Part shown: one piece after another, positions 3,946 to 5,535 of the stretch | How positions within the stretch are numbered: the first letter of the stretch is position 1 | Layout: every line of letters starts with the position of its first letter | Assembly: GCA_025354075.1 (NCBI GenBank) | Contig: JANXNO010000240.1 | Coordinates: 1-5,535, forward strand | DNA from: Burkholderiales bacterium | GTDB taxonomy: Bacteria > Pseudomonadota > Gammaproteobacteria > Burkholderiales > Casimicrobiaceae | Direction of reading: 5' to 3' | Length of the DNA stretch: 5,535 nucleotides | Translations under genes and position numbers: made by a program | Notes under the pieces: model-generated | Database searches by the model: none | What the model was told of the DNA's origin: nothing | What the model saw: the letters and a program-made list of their open reading frames with translations, nothing else

Positions 3946-5535
3946 TCACCAAGCCAGTCCCGTCTCCGTTAACCGCCGCAAGTGCGCCTCAATGGCCACC
4001 ACGGTCGTTCGCGTTGCCGTGCCTGAAAACGTGATGCCGCCGAACAGCGCCGCGCCACGAATGCCCAGTTGCCAGCGCGTCAACATCAGGCCATCGGTGG
4101 TGGGCGACACCACGCCGTCGCCGTCAATGTCGAGGATCGAGCCGCCCGCGTCGGAGGCCACGGCGTAGAGTTCTATCACGCTGGCGGTGTCTTTGTCGGC
4201 AGCGAACAAGATCGTGGTTGAATCGGCGCTTACGGCAAGTGCGCCTTGAACGTAGCCGCCCGCCACGATTAAGCCTGAAATCGCGACCGGTGAGCCAGAC
4301 GAGCCTGCACCGATAGCAGCACTGAACAGTTCGAATTTGTTGGGCGTGTTCCGCGTGTCCGTCCATAGCACGCGGCGCGAATCGGGAGTGATATCTATAC
4401 CGGACGCGACAAAACTCGAGGTCGTGCTTGCGGCTCCGAACCTTGAGGCGACGATTACGCCAACCGGTGCGCTGATATCGATGAGCACGGGCGCGGTTGT
4501 GGTGGTTGACGTAAGCTTTATGGCACCCAGCGTCGTAAGCGACACATACACGACGCATGTCGAATTGGGGCACAACGCGAACGCGGGCGTGAAGAAGCCT
4601 CCGGGCGCAGGATCCGAAATTTTGACAGCCGCGTTTGCCGCGTTCACAGGCGCGCTGTAGAGCTCCAGCACGGTGGCGCTGTCCTTGTTTGCAATAAACA
4701 CCACGCGCTGCCCGTCTGGCGTGATGTTCAGGCGAGGCGTGGTGTCGCCGCCAGTAATGATGGCGCCCGACAACTTGATTGACGCGCCGACGGCGGTCGC
4801 GGAAGCGCTGTAGATTTCCGAGAAACTTGCCGTGTCTTTGGTGGCGCGGTAAACCACCCGCGTGCCGTCTGGCGTCACCCGAAAGGTCGACACACCTTGG
4901 CCAAGCACGGTGCCCGAAAGCTTGATCAACCCGGCTGAGCCGTCCAACGAGTTGCTATACAGTTCAAAAACACCATTGGTGTCACGATCAACCAAGAACA
5001 TCACCCGCGCTGAATTGTTAGTAATCAGGAAATTGCTATCCACGCTTGCTGTAGCGATGGTTGCGCCGGAGAGTTTGGTCGGTGTGCCTCCGGTGTTCAG
5101 TACGCTGTAGAGCTCGCTGACATCGTTCGCGTCGCGATCAGCGGTGAACACGACCCGGCTGCTATCGGGGGATATTTGCATCGCGGTCACGGCGCGATTG
5201 TTGGCGGGCAGTGTTGACAGATTGATCGCTGCCCCGACGAGTGGCTTGCTGTAGACCTCAATTTGTCCCGTGACGTCACGTGCAGCGCGAAACACAATAC
5301 GCAGCGAATTTGGGCTCCACTCGAAGTCATTGATCGAACCGGTGCCGACCAGTGGGCCCGACACCGCCACAGGTGTGGCTGCCACGCCGTCGTTGGCCGC
5401 CAGAAACAATTGCTGCGACCCGCTCGCGGGCGCGGCGGTCACGTAAGCTACCCAGTTGCCATCCGGGCTCACTTTGAACGAGTTCACGCCAGAGCTGCCC
5501 GCTGGAAGGAAGCCCGACAATCTGACCAGCGGTCC
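3946..5535 (-). CDS. PD40/TolB-like beta-propeller protein with C-terminal dockerin-like module (5' partial)
   Basis: The frame is open to the right edge of the window, so the start and any signal peptide are missing; the TTG at 5520 is an internal Leu codon. Numbering from that codon, nine repeat cores with SPDG-like turns occur near residues 18, 69, 117, 167, 216, 267, 317, 378 and 430, about 50 residues apart. Most have the form ITPDGQRVVFIANKD followed by ELYS and KLSG. This is the PD40 (WD40-like) beta-propeller pattern of TolB and related periplasmic or surface proteins. The repeat at about 317-377 is degenerate: it is longer, lacks the D-x-D and ELYS signature, and holds the only two visible cysteines (C317, C322). 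The tail (464-524) begins DIDGDG, contains TTD, LGI, GITF and TATR, and matches the tail of the first protein in the window. No catalytic residues are recognised. The role is unknown, probably in the cell envelope or outside the cell. Confidence 0.9.
   Translation of the reverse strand, partial: GPLVRLSGFLPAGSSGVNSFKVSPDGNWVAYVTAAPASGSQQLFLAANDGVAATPVAVSGPLVGTGSINDFEWSPNSLRIVFRAARDVTGQIEVYSKPLVGAAINLSTLPANNRAVTAMQISPDSSRVVFTADRDANDVSELYSVLNTGGTPTKLSGATIATASVDSNFLITNNSARVMFLVDRDTNGVFELYSNSLDGSAGLIKLSGTVLGQGVSTFRVTPDGTRVVYRATKDTASFSEIYSASATAVGASIKLSGAIITGGDTTPRLNITPDGQRVVFIANKDSATVLELYSAPVNAANAAVKISDPAPGGFFTPAFALCPNSTCVVYVSLTTLGAIKLTSTTTTAPVLIDISAPVGVIVASRFGAASTTSSFVASGIDITPDSRRVLWTDTRNTPNKFELFSAAIGAGSSGSPVAISGLIVAGGYVQGALAVSADSTTILFAADKDTASVIELYAVASDAGGSILDIDGDGVVSPTTDGLMLTRWQLGIRGAALFGGITFSGTATRTTVVAIEAHLRRLTETGLAW
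3949..4131 (-). other. Dockerin-like C-terminal module (second copy)
   Basis: Residues 464-524 of the minus-strand propeller protein form a 61-residue tail, the same length as the tail at 1139-1321. Ungapped alignment over the first 51 residues gives about 26 identities, including DIDGDG, TTD, LGI, GI, F and TATR. The Asp closing the loop is again at position 13 instead of 12. Unlike the first copy it has no Cys. The shared one-residue-longer loop suggests a family of its own, distinct from classical dockerins. Confidence 0.6.

Noticed and set aside
4337..4660. A 107-codon plus-strand frame inside the PD40 gene
   Set aside because: It is the complement of a strongly conserved repeat protein and has no family resemblance of its own.

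Overview
The window looks like chromosome of a GC-rich proteobacterium, most likely a betaproteobacterium (Burkholderiales-like). That placement is inferred from the style of the proteins (delta-60 and PD40 repeat proteins, a PRK07048-type dehydratase, a two-CBS protein) and from base composition; there is no rRNA or other marker. No tRNA, rRNA, CRISPR array, insertion sequence or phage gene was seen.

Layout. (1) Bases 1-1324, plus strand: the 3' part of a gene for a probably exported protein with seven visible delta-60-type repeats, each carrying two cysteines, and a C-terminal dockerin-like module. (2) Bases 1325-2364, plus strand: a compact run of three small genes. They encode a 55-residue Cys/His-rich putative metal-binding protein, a stand-alone two-CBS protein and a 61-residue hydrophilic protein. 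A good intrinsic terminator closes the run. (3) Bases 2364-3783, plus strand: a PLP-dependent threonine/serine (or 3-hydroxyaspartate) dehydratase whose start codon sits directly at a probable promoter, followed after 31 bases by a glyoxalase I. (4) Bases 3784-3945: an AT-richer convergent spacer with weak hairpins. (5) Bases 3946-5535, minus strand: the 3' part of a gene for a PD40/TolB-like beta-propeller protein that ends in the same kind of dockerin-like module as the first protein.

How the parts relate. The two partial genes at the edges encode different repeat scaffolds with a common C-terminal tail (about 26 of 51 residues identical without gaps), which points to a mobile domain or sorting/binding tail. 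The middle genes are cytoplasmic: a probable metal/nucleotide-sensing or stress cluster, and a small catabolic/detoxification pair (2-oxoacid-forming ammonia-lyase plus methylglyoxal detoxification). The most interesting signals are the shared tail, the Cys/His-rich small protein with an 18-bp inverted repeat framing its ribosome-binding site and start codon, and the terminator whose T tract merges with the -10 element of a probably leaderless gene.
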